In this document: positions 7,740 through 16,915 of the stretch, one piece after another
How positions within the stretch are numbered: the first letter of the stretch is position 1
Layout: each line of letters starts with the position of its first letter
Source of the DNA: Lentisphaerae bacterium ADurb.Bin242
GTDB taxonomy: Bacteria > Verrucomicrobiota > Lentisphaeria > Victivallales > UBA1829
Assembly: GCA_002069785.1 (NCBI GenBank)
Contig: MWCA01000055.1
Coordinates: 1 to 40,715 of the forward strand
Direction: 5' to 3'
DNA: 40,715 bases
Notes under the pieces: model-generated
The model's database searches: none
The model's input: the letters and a program-made list of their open reading frames with translations, nothing else
What the model was told of the DNA's origin: nothing
Translations under genes and position numbers: made by a program

Positions 7740-10700
7740 TCAAAATTCTTCCACTCTGACATCATCAATCCAGACCGGGGCGCCGCTCATATTGGCAAAA
7801 ACCACAAGCTGTTCGGAATAGTTTTTCCCCGTAACACAGTTGAAATGACTTTCCCGCCATTGGCGGTCTCCCTTTTTCGCCTCAGTCCGGATGAAAATTC
7901 CGGAGCCATACACCGGGCCCGGCGCGCTGGGGCGGACCTCGAGAATTCCGCTGTCGTCGGCAAAACGGTATTTGAATGAAACGCGGTACCGACTCTCGGG
8001 CTTGAGCGTAAAGCGCTGTCCCGTATGAAAATACCAAGGCATCATGCCGACGGTTCCCGGCTGGATTGGTTTCGTGCTCGAAAGAACCCGTCCGGAGAAA
8101 TCCGGCAATTCGATTTTTCCGGGCAGACGCAGGGAGTATTTTCCGGAAGCGGGATGAACCGGATCAAGAACGCCGTCCGCAAGATCGATGGGGAAAGGCA
8201 AAGAAGGCGCCCGCAGCAGCAGAGCCCTCCAATACATTCCGTACGCCCGCCAATGGTCGGGAGTCCCCTTGCCGGTACTGTCAAGCTCGAATCCGCCATT
8301 GAAAAGCGGAGGGGCCAGCAGGGTTTCGCCACAGTATTCATGCGCGCCGTCCGAGACAGTCACCCGGACAGTCTCCAGCGACTTCAGACCGGGAATTCCT
8401 TTGATCGGGAGTTCTATTTCCTTCACTCCGGATGGAACCGTCAATTCCTTCGGAGCATTCAAAACCGATACGCCGGACGGCAATTCACAGCGCAGAGAAA
8501 CCTTTCTATCGTTTTCCGTAAAGTTCACAAGTGCCAGCCGCAGCTTGTCCGGGCCTTTTTCCTGAGGCCAGACAGCATTTATTTGCATGTCTTCTTTCCG
8601 CGGCGTCTCCGCAACAATCAGAATGCTGGAGGCTTTTGCGGAAGGAACGGATACGGTCACGCCGTCTTTTTCACGAACATATTTTACCGCGACCACCCGT
8701 TCCTCTTCCAGGAGATAGGCGGCGGCCGCCTTCGCATTCCGAAGCTTGTCCCAATGGAGTGTGAGCGTGACGGAATCAAAGGAAAACTCATTCTGGATAT
8801 TGATCAGCGCGCCGGTTTTTCCCTTTTCCTCCGTTTGGAACCATTTTGCGATCACGCCGGGTTTCGAGACCGTCAGGTTCACATTATCCATGAATTTGCG
8901 TACATACATCCAATCGCGAATCCGCTTCCGATGTGCAAAGAAATGCCGCTTGAGCGGACTGTCCGGATGCGTGTCAAACCGGTTGAAGAGGTGAATATAA
9001 CGGGTGTATTCGGGCAGAGACATAAACCAGGATGCGCCCGGATTGGAGACCCCCCGGTAGAGCTTTGCCTCCGGAAAAACATACTGGTAAGCGGTTCCGT
9101 TCGCATAGGCGCTGAGCCCGAAAAGCAGAATGTCGGCATTCCATGCAAGCTGGTCGGGCGACCCTTCGATGGCAATGACCGCTTCCGGGTAGACCTTTCG
9201 AGCCGAGTCGATCGCGGTGCGATGGGTTTTCCGGAGTTCTTCCATGTGCATGCCATGCTGTTTGCCATGGGCGTGATGCTCTGCGAAACAATCGGTATAA
9301 AAACAGGCTTCATCGTGATAGATGCTGGAACCAAGCCGCTTTGCGTAATTGTCCGCAATGCCGCGAATCAAAAAATCCTGCCAGGGCTTTGCGCCGGCGC
9401 AAAGGGAATAGTCGCCCGGCATATATTCGAAAGGCACACGCGAACCATCTTCCCGGACAGTGGCGTTTTCAGCCCCGAACCCACGGGCGGGAATTTCAAT
9501 TTCCGGAGGCAGGAGCGAACGCGGCGTGCGTCCGATGAGCAGACTGTCGCAGTAATCATCATTCCATCCGCGGGCATCCCAGTAAGTGCTCATGTGAATA
9601 TTGTATTTCCGTGCGGCGGCAAATCCTCTGCGGTATTCTTCAAGGGTGCCGAGCTTCGGGTTTACGCAAGGAATCACACTCGGCCCGGGGGTGTTGTCAA
9701 TGCCGTTGTAAAACGCCTGGAAATGGTTTGCTCCGAGCCAGCGCAGTTCGGGAACCAGATGCGTCGCGTAACGGGAGGGAATATAGGCCGAATCGTAGTA
9801 GAAAGCACACGGAATCCAGCCGTCGGAATTTTTCGCCCAGTTTGCATTGACGCGCGAAAAATCCATCCAGGAATGAGCCCAGTTGCTGTAGCAGTCGGCC
9901 GAACGGTGCCAGTCGCCTTCGTGCCAGCCGAACGCGTAGGTCACGCTCCGGGTTTCCCCGGGACCAATGTAAACCTTGCGGATACAGTTTGTACGGAGAG
10001 CTCCCTTGCCGGCGGCGGTTCCGAAATAGATGCCGATTCCATCGCGGTTGCGGCTCTGGAGGGTGAATGCCCCGTCCTTCTTCGTATAAAACGAGTCCCA
10101 GCCCATGGAATGCCAGCCCGGATAATGCCCGGAAAAAGCGGATTTGAACCCGGTAATTGCACGGCCGGGCGAGGCCGGAATCAACGGCGCCGCGGTAAAG
10201 TCCACGCTTCCGAAATTCGGCATGGCCATGGTGGAGAAAACCTCTTCCGGGTCCATGGATATCCGCAGGTTTTCCACTTGCGGGAATTCGATGTTTCTCA
10301 GTTCCAGCTTCGAACGGTTGTCCAAGGTCAATTCCCACTCGGGAAGACCGTCTGTTCCCCGGCTCAGGCGGACCGCAACCGTCACATTTTCCTTTTCCGC
10401 ACGGTAATGCAGCAGCAGCGAGTCTCCGGAAAGTTCCATCCGGACGAATTTGAAGTCAAGCGGAGTTTTCCTGCGTTTTTTTTCCGGAGCCGGAGTCTCG
10501 GAGGCGATGGTGAAAAGTTTTTGCGGACTTCCGCTGAAAGGAACAATCCAGTTTCCTTTTCCGTTTTCCCATCCCAGGAGCGTGCCCCGGAACGGATCGA
10601 ACCAGAGATTCTGCAATCCGCATGCGAACCGAAGCGCTTTCCCCGATCCGGGGAAGTTCATTTTCCAGGCTGTCACAGAAGCCCGTTTTCCCGGCTCGAC

Positions 10701-12461
10701 GGCTTCGACGACCGCCTTGACATAAAAACTTCCTTTGTTTGCGGAAGCGGTATTTTTCCACAGGGTTTCAGGCTTCGTCCAATGGACTCCATCCAGCGAA
10801 AACCAGTAGCTCACACGTGCGTTTTCCACTCCGGATGCCTGGATTTTCCCGGCGTCTGCCGCCGGACTCCAGCCCAGTTTCTGGAATACGGCTTCCGCCC
10901 GCTCCAGTGTCCGGCGAAGACTTTTCCCGCCCTTCCCTACAGGGACAAATTTTGAATTTTCCGGAACCAGCGCAATGCGGTCAAACAGCATGTAATCCAG
11001 TCCCGCGCGAAGTCGGAATACGCGTGAACCTTTTTCCAGCTTGATCTTCGGACAGGGAATCCATACCCATTCCGAGCGCAGAAACGGTTCGGCGGGGAAC
11101 GGTTTTTCCCCGGAATACTCCACAGGTTCTTCTCCGTCCGCCTGATACATCAGGGGAATATAGGGCATTCCCGCGCCGAATACCTTCCCGAGAGCGGCAA
11201 TCCCGCTGCGATACTGTTTTGCATTTTCAAGAAGTCTGACGCGGAACCACGGGCGGTAAACGCCGTTTTCCGGAAGAAAGAAATCGAAACTGGCTAGATT
11301 CCGGTTCAGCACCCCCTGATAAACCGCTTTCCCGTGAAAGGCTCCGGCGTCTTCCAGGATCCATGAGGTATCGGACGGCGACAAAATCAGATTGTCCGCA
11401 TGGATGGCGTCGAACCACAGAACTTGGTCCGCGTCGGGAAAAACAGCATCGGACAAATGCCATGTGGAATTCTTTCTGCGCAGTCCGCTCCATTGACAGG
11501 GGATCAGCTCGATTTCACCCACCGGCCGAAGGAGCTTTCTCACATTCACGGAGAGGTCTTTCTCGTCGAAATTCTTCTCCGTCAAAACGGAAACGTTGGA
11601 AAGCGAAGGCGTTTTTCCATCCGCCGAAGGATGAAACCGCAGTTTGAAAAGCAAGGTCTCGCCGGACTGCGCTTCCAGCCCGGAATGGGTCGGAAGTTCC
11701 CGGAAAGATTTCCCGCCGTCGCTCGAAACCAGGGCGGTTGCGCTTCCGCCGTTTTCCCCGGGAATTTTCTCGAAATGAAGCCCCAGCGCTTTTTCTCCTT
11801 TGGGAACGGAAAACGGTTCCAGCAGAATATCCACGGAAGTGCTTTTGGGTTGGAATGTCGGCGGCAGGGCGGCCGTTCCTTGCGGAGAGACGCCTTCCGG
11901 AAGGAATGCGATCTGGTCCAGCTTCGCCCCGCCTCTCCATTCGAGCACGAATTCGTGTTTCCCTGTCGTTACATTGCGCAGGGGGCCCCCGCACCAGATC
12001 CAGCGCTTCAAGTCGGAGGTGGAGGATTTTTCCGCGCCATGATCCGAATTCCGGAGCACGGCTTGCGGATCGTCCAGATATTCCGAATGGTTCCAGTTTC
12101 CCTGCGAAGGAAACCAGGCCCGGTACCAGACGCGATATCGGCCGGGTTTGGAAACGGTGAAACGATAGGAGCCGCGCGCAAGCCGAACCCCGCATTCCCC
12201 TTCCGATGCGGCGCTGTCTTTTTCAAAACTCGTCCCGGGCGAATCCGTATTTTCGCTTTCGAATGCCGATGGACGTTCGGCTTCCATCACGATCCATCCG
12301 GAAGCGTTTTGCACATACTCTTCGGAGACCTTCAGGAATCCCCGGAAAAAAGCGGCATTCGATGTTTTTTCCGGGGAAATCCCTCTCCGGAAAAGAGCCG
12401 ATTCTCCGGCAAAAATGCTTGCGCCCGACAGAAGAAAAAGAAGCAGGAACTGTTTTTTCAT
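7740..12461 (-). CDS. Large secreted multidomain glycoside hydrolase (DUF6259-like)
   Basis: 1573 aa with a signal peptide (KKQFLLLFLLSGASIFAGES). Residues about 55-185 and 340-510 look like two carbohydrate-binding beta-sandwich domains (YRVWYRAW, KHEFVLEWRGGAKLDQIAF; SRVFRLRAGLDYMLFDRIAL). A sugar-hydrolase core follows: a beta-sandwich, then a TIM barrel from about residue 860 with FYYDSAYIPS, YWDARGWNDDYC, YHDEACFYTD (E1051) and AIEGSPDQ (E1099); these acids are candidate catalytic residues. After linker domains the last 160 residues form a CBM4/9-like domain (NGGFELDSTGKGTPDHWR to WIDDVRVEEF). The pattern fits the DUF6259 group of putative glycosidases, by recognition only. Third gene of module B, 24 nt after the pseudopilin. 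Likely acts outside the inner membrane on a complex polysaccharide. Confidence 0.85.
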   Translation of the reverse strand: MKKQFLLLFLLSGASIFAGESALFRRGISPEKTSNAAFFRGFLKVSEEYVQNASGWIVMEAERPSAFESENTDSPGTSFEKDSAASEGECGVRLARGSYRFTVSKPGRYRVWYRAWFPSQGNWNHSEYLDDPQAVLRNSDHGAEKSSTSDLKRWIWCGGPLRNVTTGKHEFVLEWRGGAKLDQIAFLPEGVSPQGTAALPPTFQPKSTSVDILLEPFSVPKGEKALGLHFEKIPGENGGSATALVSSDGGKSFRELPTHSGLEAQSGETLLFKLRFHPSADGKTPSLSNVSVLTEKNFDEKDLSVNVRKLLRPVGEIELIPCQWSGLRRKNSTWHLSDAVFPDADQVLWFDAIHADNLILSPSDTSWILEDAGAFHGKAVYQGVLNRNLASFDFFLPENGVYRPWFRVRLLENAKQYRSGIAALGKVFGAGMPYIPLMYQADGEEPVEYSGEKPFPAEPFLRSEWVWIPCPKIKLEKGSRVFRLRAGLDYMLFDRIALVPENSKFVPVGKGGKSLRRTLERAEAVFQKLGWSPAADAGKIQASGVENARVSYWFSLDGVHWTKPETLWKNTASANKGSFYVKAVVEAVEPGKRASVTAWKMNFPGSGKALRFACGLQNLWFDPFRGTLLGWENGKGNWIVPFSGSPQKLFTIASETPAPEKKRRKTPLDFKFVRMELSGDSLLLHYRAEKENVTVAVRLSRGTDGLPEWELTLDNRSKLELRNIEFPQVENLRISMDPEEVFSTMAMPNFGSVDFTAAPLIPASPGRAITGFKSAFSGHYPGWHSMGWDSFYTKKDGAFTLQSRNRDGIGIYFGTAAGKGALRTNCIRKVYIGPGETRSVTYAFGWHEGDWHRSADCYSNWAHSWMDFSRVNANWAKNSDGWIPCAFYYDSAYIPSRYATHLVPELRWLGANHFQAFYNGIDNTPGPSVIPCVNPKLGTLEEYRRGFAAARKYNIHMSTYWDARGWNDDYCDSLLIGRTPRSLLPPEIEIPARGFGAENATVREDGSRVPFEYMPGDYSLCAGAKPWQDFLIRGIADNYAKRLGSSIYHDEACFYTDCFAEHHAHGKQHGMHMEELRKTHRTAIDSARKVYPEAVIAIEGSPDQLAWNADILLFGLSAYANGTAYQYVFPEAKLYRGVSNPGASWFMSLPEYTRYIHLFNRFDTHPDSPLKRHFFAHRKRIRDWMYVRKFMDNVNLTVSKPGVIAKWFQTEEKGKTGALINIQNEFSFDSVTLTLHWDKLRNAKAAAAYLLEEERVVAVKYVREKDGVTVSVPSAKASSILIVAETPRKEDMQINAVWPQEKGPDKLRLALVNFTENDRKVSLRCELPSGVSVLNAPKELTVPSGVKEIELPIKGIPGLKSLETVRVTVSDGAHEYCGETLLAPPLFNGGFELDSTGKGTPDHWRAYGMYWRALLLRAPSLPFPIDLADGVLDPVHPASGKYSLRLPGKIELPDFSGRVLSSTKPIQPGTVGMMPWYFHTGQRFTLKPESRYRVSFKYRFADDSGILEVRPSAPGPVYGSGIFIRTEAKKGDRQWRESHFNCVTGKNYSEQLVVFANMSGAPVWIDDVRVEEF

Positions 12462-12485
12462 GGGGTGATTTCTTTCTCTTTGGAT

Positions 12486-13148
12486 TCAAAAATTGTATTT
12501 CCAGAATTCGTTGTTCACCTGGGAGGAGACGGGCAGATTCCTTCTTGCATCGGCATGGCCGTCCACATATACGACATTGGCAAGCCCCGAATGGCGGTAT
12601 CCGGGGTAGGCCCCTTTATTGGCATCTCCGTAGGGGGTCACATAGTACGGAGGCTCGCTGCTGACATACACCCCGTCGAGAAAAAGGGAAAGCTTGCTCG
12701 GTTTCTTGATTTCGGTGATTTTCCGCCAGGAAGCGAAGCCATACAGATTGATGCCGTATCCCCATTTTTTCAATTGACCGGGAGTTGTTTTGCTTTCAAA
12801 ATCCGAATCGGGACACCGGAAAAGCGCCGGAAGGTTTGTGACGGACCATTTCACCCGGTAATGTCCCGTATTGATCAGCAGCACGTACCATGTTGAAGAC
12901 TCCGCGGAATAGTATGGCGGATGATACTGATAGTCCGACGCATAAAAACTTTCCGTCATTCCAAGTTGTTTGAGGTTCGAAAGACAGGATATGGCATTGG
13001 CTTTCCGTCGGGCCATGTTCAATGCCGGCAGCAGCATGGCCGCCAGTATGGCAATAATGGAAATAACGATAAGAAGCTCGATCAGCGTGAAGGAACTCTT
13101 CCGCTTTCGGCCGGTTTGTTCTGGGGTTGTGTTCCGAATCGTTTTCAT
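12486..13148 (-). CDS. Pseudopilin-like protein with canonical H-x9-DG motif, module B
   Basis: 220 aa. Start set at ATG 13148: GAGGAGGG lies 9 nt upstream, and the ATG overlaps the stop of the GntR gene as ATGA, which implies translational coupling. The leader is basic (GRKRKSS), then FTLIELLIVISIIAIL with F20 as the expected first mature residue and Glu at +5; the residue before F is Ser, not Gly. LLPALNMARRKANAISCLSN continues the helix and the conserved Cys. A second Cys is in ALFRCPD. The C-terminal part holds RHSGLANVVYVDGHAD, a perfect H-x9-DG. Proteins of this type are abundant in Lentisphaerota and Planctomycetota and of unknown function. Between the regulator and the 1573-aa hydrolase. 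Confidence 0.92.
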   Translation of the reverse strand: MKTIRNTTPEQTGRKRKSSFTLIELLIVISIIAILAAMLLPALNMARRKANAISCLSNLKQLGMTESFYASDYQYHPPYYSAESSTWYVLLINTGHYRVKWSVTNLPALFRCPDSDFESKTTPGQLKKWGYGINLYGFASWRKITEIKKPSKLSLFLDGVYVSSEPPYYVTPYGDANKGAYPGYRHSGLANVVYVDGHADARRNLPVSSQVNNEFWKYNF

Positions 13149-14683
13149 GCAAGCGCGCCCTCCTCGATTGGTTGTTGTATGGGTTGCCGAAACAGCTCGG
13201 CATGACATTCCCGCAAGTTTTTCAGTGTGTTTTCCACCGCTTTTCTTACGCTCATGCGTCCGTCCAGAACCGCATCGACTTCGGCCCGGTTTCCGTACCA
13301 ACTGGCAAGCAAATCGGTTTCCGGATTCAGATTGCGTATCCAGTTCAGATTCTTTGTTACGGCGGAAGTCTCCAGCCCGAACCGTTCCGCAAGAATCGAA
13401 TCGGCTCCTTTGAAAAACGGGGCGGAAAACATCAGGGAAGCCGCATTCCTCTGCATTTCTTCCGAGAGCAGAAAACGGAAAAACTCCGACGACGCTTCTT
13501 TTCGTACGGACTGTTTCATGATGCCGAGTCCGGCGTATGCCATGGAAACCTTGCGATTGAAGGAAACCATACAGGCCAGCGGCTCTGCGGCAGCCCGAAA
13601 TACCCCGCTGGCGCGCATGGCTTCAAGGGTGGTGCTGTGTCCGGTAATCCGGAGCAGCTGTTCCGCGTTGAAGGCATGGAAAATTTCCGGATTCATCATT
13701 TGGTAGGGCATCCGGGAATCATGCAGAAAAAGTCTCCGCCCGGCCGGCGCTCCCTTGGAGAGCAATTCATAATAGGCGCGATAAAATGCTTCCGCGCGTT
13801 GAAAGGTTACCGGGGCGGGCCGCGGGATGCGGGACGCCAGTTCCAATGTTACGAAATTCGTGGAGAAATAGATTCCGTCCGGCAGTTTTCCCGAGGCTTC
13901 CTTCCACAGCTTTTCCAGGGGATAGCCTCCCGCTTCGAATTCGGAAAGATCAAGCCCGAATTTTTTTGCAAGCGAACACCGGAAATAGTCCATCCAGAAC
14001 TGACAGTGGACCGGCAGCACTTTTCCGGCCGCGGGAGGAAGGTCCCCTTCCCCGAAGAACTCCCGGAAACGGTAGTCCGGCCTTTTGAACAGCGTAAGGA
14101 TTTCCTCCGGCAGCGGAATGAGCATTTCGTCGATTTCCGGATAGAAGGAAAACAGATGAGAACCAACCTGAACGATGTCGCACATGGACCGTGCCGCGTA
14201 CTCCGCCAGGCCGGATTGCGTGTCGCATTCCCGGGGCAGCCACCGGATTTCCACTTTCCGTCCGCTTTTACGGGTAAACAGGGCCGCGGCGCGCATCCAG
14301 AAATCCTTTTGCAGCGGGATGTTTTCATACAGCACGATTTTCAACGGAAGACGCGGTGTTTCCGTAAAAATAAAAGGATGTACTTCGTCCATCCAAAGCA
14401 GATCGGCATGTTTCCCGTCCGGAACGTTTTTCCTTTCGGAGGAATGCCGGACAACGGTTCCCCGTTTGGAACGTTCAAGCCAGCCTTTTTTCACAAAGGG
14501 ATCCATCGCTTTTCCAAGGGTATGCCGGTTCACGCCGATCTTGACGGCAAAGTCCCGTTCCGGAAGAAGGAGCGTATTTTCGGGAAGCTCGGAAAGATAC
14601 CGTTCCAGGGCTTTTTCCAACCGTTCGGAAAGACTCTGTCCATCCCGTTTCCGGATATCTGAAAAATATTTGGAAAGCTCCAT
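13145..14683 (-). CDS. GntR-type regulator fused to an extracellular solute-binding-protein domain
   Basis: 512 aa from ATG 14683 (AAGGCGG ribosome site; the upstream TTG at 14701 is less likely). Residues about 10-85 form a GntR winged helix: LSERLEKALERYLSELPENT, LLPERDFAVKIGVNRHTLGK, and a basic wing SKRGTVVRH. From about residue 110 the protein reads like a family 1 ABC solute-binding protein: a start strand LKIVLYENI, the RAAALFTRKSGRKVEIRW helix-strand, a central CDIVQVGSH, GLGIMKQSVRKEASSEFF, FLLSEEMQ and a closing DGRMSVRKAVENTL. There is no signal peptide, so the binding domain should sense a ligand in the cytoplasm. First gene of module B and probably its own regulator. The more common GntR partners for sugars are UTRA or LacI-type sensors. 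Confidence 0.85.
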   Translation of the reverse strand: MELSKYFSDIRKRDGQSLSERLEKALERYLSELPENTLLLPERDFAVKIGVNRHTLGKAMDPFVKKGWLERSKRGTVVRHSSERKNVPDGKHADLLWMDEVHPFIFTETPRLPLKIVLYENIPLQKDFWMRAAALFTRKSGRKVEIRWLPRECDTQSGLAEYAARSMCDIVQVGSHLFSFYPEIDEMLIPLPEEILTLFKRPDYRFREFFGEGDLPPAAGKVLPVHCQFWMDYFRCSLAKKFGLDLSEFEAGGYPLEKLWKEASGKLPDGIYFSTNFVTLELASRIPRPAPVTFQRAEAFYRAYYELLSKGAPAGRRLFLHDSRMPYQMMNPEIFHAFNAEQLLRITGHSTTLEAMRASGVFRAAAEPLACMVSFNRKVSMAYAGLGIMKQSVRKEASSEFFRFLLSEEMQRNAASLMFSAPFFKGADSILAERFGLETSAVTKNLNWIRNLNPETDLLASWYGNRAEVDAVLDGRMSVRKAVENTLKNLRECHAELFRQPIQQPIEEGALA

Positions 14684-14706
14684 AAAACCCGCCTTTTTCA
14701 ATTAGA

Positions 14707-14726
14707 CCATATATGGACCACGTGGT
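14707..14726. promoter_or_regulatory. Two abutting palindromes, likely operator of the module B regulator
   Basis: CCATATATGG (14707-14716) and ACCACGTGGT (14717-14726) are each perfect 10-bp palindromes lying side by side, 2-22 bp downstream of the -10 box on the minus strand. That covers the expected transcription start, the right place for a repressor, most simply the GntR fusion protein itself. Confidence 0.5.
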
Positions 14727-14728
14727 AT

Positions 14729-14757
14729 ATTATAATGCAGGCCAGGTAAAATGTCAA
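14729..14757 (-). promoter_or_regulatory. Consensus sigma-70 promoter of module B
   Basis: On the minus strand TTGACA (14757-14752), exactly 17 bp, TATAAT (14734-14729). It drives the GntR fusion gene, whose start codon is 46 nt further on, and presumably the whole four-gene set. Confidence 0.75.
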
Positions 14758-14979
14758 TCCCTCATTTTATTATTTTTGCATTTTTTTCTTCGCATCATTG
14801 GAAAAATACTTTATTTTCAACATGCCTCCTTGTAGAGTTGCGGCGGTTTTCCTTTTGCGGGAATGGGCCGTGGAGTTCGTCGGAGCCAAAGGGAGCAAAG
14901 CCTCCGGAGCACGGCAAAAATTATGCTGCGGTAAAAAAGATTTGTTTCGGAATGCCGACGGAAGAAACCGCGGAAGATG
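14758..14979. other. Gene-free stretch between modules C and B
   Basis: The 320 bases between the module C stop (15004) and the module B start (14683) hold the B promoter and operators on one side and a short hairpin on the other. In between I see no convincing gene: a plus-strand frame at 14751-14990 (79 codons) has no ribosome site and no recognisable motif, and overlaps the promoter. An AT-rich block at about 14750-14825 lies upstream of the promoter. Confidence 0.5.
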
Positions 14980-14998
14980 GGGGCATGTAAATTGCCCC
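14980..14998 (-). terminator. Possible hairpin terminator after module C
   Basis: GGGGC and GCCCC arms separated by 9 nt, starting 6 nt downstream of the last stop codon of module C on the minus strand. There is no good T-run on that strand, so a pause or processing hairpin is also possible. Confidence 0.35.
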
Positions 14999-15003
14999 TT
15001 TAT

Positions 15004-16908
15004 TCATAGATGAGGCTGGCTGGATACATGCTTTTCAACACCGGATGGGAACAGCATGATTTTGCCCTCCGCGAGGATGACCCATATCATTCCATCCGGC
15101 GCCCTGTCGATGGAAATCACGGTGGAGAACCCGCATTTTCCTCGGTAGAGAATCCTTCCGGAATCCGACGAAAACACCAGAATTTCGCCGTCCGTTGTTC
15201 CCAGCCAGATACGGCCGTCATACTCACGGATCGGGGCGGGGTTCGAGTCCTGCTTTGCATAGGGAACGGAAAACTTTTCCGCATATTTCGGCGCAGAGAG
15301 GGAAAATGCGGTCAACCGGCCGTTCAACTGCCGCGTATATCCGGTTGTTCCGTCTACGGAAATACCATGCGATTCACGTCCCTTGAACGGAAAGCGGCAT
15401 TGTCCTGTTTCCGCATCCAGTACAACGCCTGTTGAGGCGGTTCCGATGATGATGCAATCCTTTCCGGGAGCGGGCGTCGAGTTTCCCGGAGAATAACGCA
15501 GACCGCTTCTGGGAGAGCGCCATTTCCAAAGCATTTTTCCGGTCTTGCGGTCAAGAGCATAGGCATGTTCGTCCCAGACGCCGGTGACAACGAGCGTATC
15601 CGTTACGGCCGGAAGCGCCTGAAATTCACCGTTTCCGCACGGAACCTTCCACAGAATGGTTCCGGTATCCGGATCGATCGCGGCAAATTGATCCCGGCCA
15701 AGTCCGACATAGAGTTTACCATCATAGACAACCCCGGAATTGAGCAGCGGGGCGTTTGCTTCGACACTCCATTTGAGTTTTCCATCGGCGATGTCATATC
15801 CGCAAACGCGCGCCGGGGCAGTTGCACCGACGATGACGTTTTTTCCTATGACGGCAGGCGTTCCATACAAGCGCCCGCCCGGCCTGACTTTCCACGAAAC
15901 CGGGAAATCATGTCTGCCGGAATCGCGTGCGACAAGTTCCCCGGCATGCGTTGCATAGAAAAAACGGCCGGCGGAAAAAGCGACTCCTCCGAAAATCGTT
16001 TCGTTCGTTTCAATGACCGCTTTTGCCTCCGGCGGAGTTTTGATCGCCCATCGGGCGTTCCGAAGATTGCGCCCGGAATTCACTGTTTTAGCAAGCCATT
16101 CGGCATCGCCCAACTTGAATGTGAATTCAGGCGCAAGGGGCGGCTTGCCGAGAAGTTTTTCACTTGCGGTTACGGCGCCGTCGCCTGAAATATTCAGGAT
16201 CACATAGCCCGGCCCATGTTGTTTTTTCTTCTTGTTTTCAGCGACGGCGCGTCCGACGATTCCCGGATATCCGTTCCAGTTGCAGAGCATGAACCGGTGC
16301 CAATGCCCCGAAAGAATCAACGCTTTTCCGATTCCATTTTTCCGGAGGATTTCCGGGAGATCGAACCAGTTGCCCAGTTCATTGCCGTTCGGTCCGTAAT
16401 GCGAGACGACGATGACGAAGGGAGCGGAGGCATGTTCCTTGAGTTTGCCTTCCAGCCATTGGAGATCATCGGAACGGATATGCGATTTGATGAATTGGAG
16501 CGGCGGGGAGGTGTTCAGCCCGAAAACGGGAATTCCTTTCACGGATATGGCGAACCGGTCATTTCCAAAAGTGTCCGCAAAACGGGTTCCGCTGCCGTAT
16601 CCCCATTGGGTCTCATGGTTTCCCGGCACCGTAATCTTTTCCTTTTTGATTGCATCGAACCACTTTTTGGCCAGAACGAACTCCTCCGGATACGCGTCGC
16701 CGCCCCAGTCGCCGGAGACGACGACAAGGTCGATTTCAGGATTGGCGTTGACCTCCTCGATGATTTTCAGAATATTGCCCTCCCGTTCACGTGAAGTCGT
16801 ATGAACATCCGAAATATGGGCGATGGTCAACGGTCCCCGCCAGGGTTCCGCGGAAAAGACGGTTTGAAGGCTTAAGAAAAACAACAGGGGGAATATATAT
16901 ATTTTCAT
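15004..16908 (-). CDS. Secreted metallophosphoesterase fused to a PQQ-type beta-propeller
   Basis: 634 aa from ATG 16908, 7 nt after the stop of the preceding gene, with GAGG just upstream. Residues 1-20 are a signal peptide. Residues about 27-260 carry all calcineurin-like phosphoesterase motifs in order: ISDVH (D34, H36), SGDWGGD (D67), VPGNHE (N97, H98), VSHYGP and LSGHWHR. These bind two metal ions and support hydrolysis of phosphoesters. Residues about 310-630 form propeller blades like PQQ/PQQL repeats (YGTPAVIGKNVIVGAT, IDPDTGTILWKVPCG, LDRKTGKMLWKW). The propeller may bind substrate or partner proteins rather than a cofactor. Last gene of module C. A phosphoesterase beside glycosidases suggests a phosphate-bearing glycan or a signalling or scavenging task; the sequence does not decide. 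Confidence 0.9.
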   Translation of the reverse strand: MKIYIFPLLFFLSLQTVFSAEPWRGPLTIAHISDVHTTSREREGNILKIIEEVNANPEIDLVVVSGDWGGDAYPEEFVLAKKWFDAIKKEKITVPGNHETQWGYGSGTRFADTFGNDRFAISVKGIPVFGLNTSPPLQFIKSHIRSDDLQWLEGKLKEHASAPFVIVVSHYGPNGNELGNWFDLPEILRKNGIGKALILSGHWHRFMLCNWNGYPGIVGRAVAENKKKKQHGPGYVILNISGDGAVTASEKLLGKPPLAPEFTFKLGDAEWLAKTVNSGRNLRNARWAIKTPPEAKAVIETNETIFGGVAFSAGRFFYATHAGELVARDSGRHDFPVSWKVRPGGRLYGTPAVIGKNVIVGATAPARVCGYDIADGKLKWSVEANAPLLNSGVVYDGKLYVGLGRDQFAAIDPDTGTILWKVPCGNGEFQALPAVTDTLVVTGVWDEHAYALDRKTGKMLWKWRSPRSGLRYSPGNSTPAPGKDCIIIGTASTGVVLDAETGQCRFPFKGRESHGISVDGTTGYTRQLNGRLTAFSLSAPKYAEKFSVPYAKQDSNPAPIREYDGRIWLGTTDGEILVFSSDSGRILYRGKCGFSTVISIDRAPDGMIWVILAEGKIMLFPSGVEKHVSSQPHL

Positions 16909-16915
16909 GCAAGCC

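Noticed and set aside
7713..7743. Earlier TTG or upstream starts for several genes (7743, 14701, 23725, and longer frames at 4045, 13301, 16992, 19813)
   Set aside because: In each case a good ribosome site, overlap with a promoter, or the signal peptide/leader position favours the later ATG.
8025..10955. Plus-strand open frame of 976 codons opposite the 1573-aa hydrolase
   Set aside because: No recognisable domain and Arg/Gly/Phe-rich composition; the minus-strand gene explains the region. The same holds for plus-strand frames at 5023-6654, 11400-12896, 13127-14662 and 34709-36367.
14751..14990. 79-codon plus-strand frame between modules C and B
   Set aside because: It begins inside the module B promoter, has no ribosome site, and shows no family or signal-peptide features.
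15236..15250. tRNA-like string GTTCGAGTCC
   Set aside because: It lies inside the propeller coding region and no cloverleaf arms surround it.
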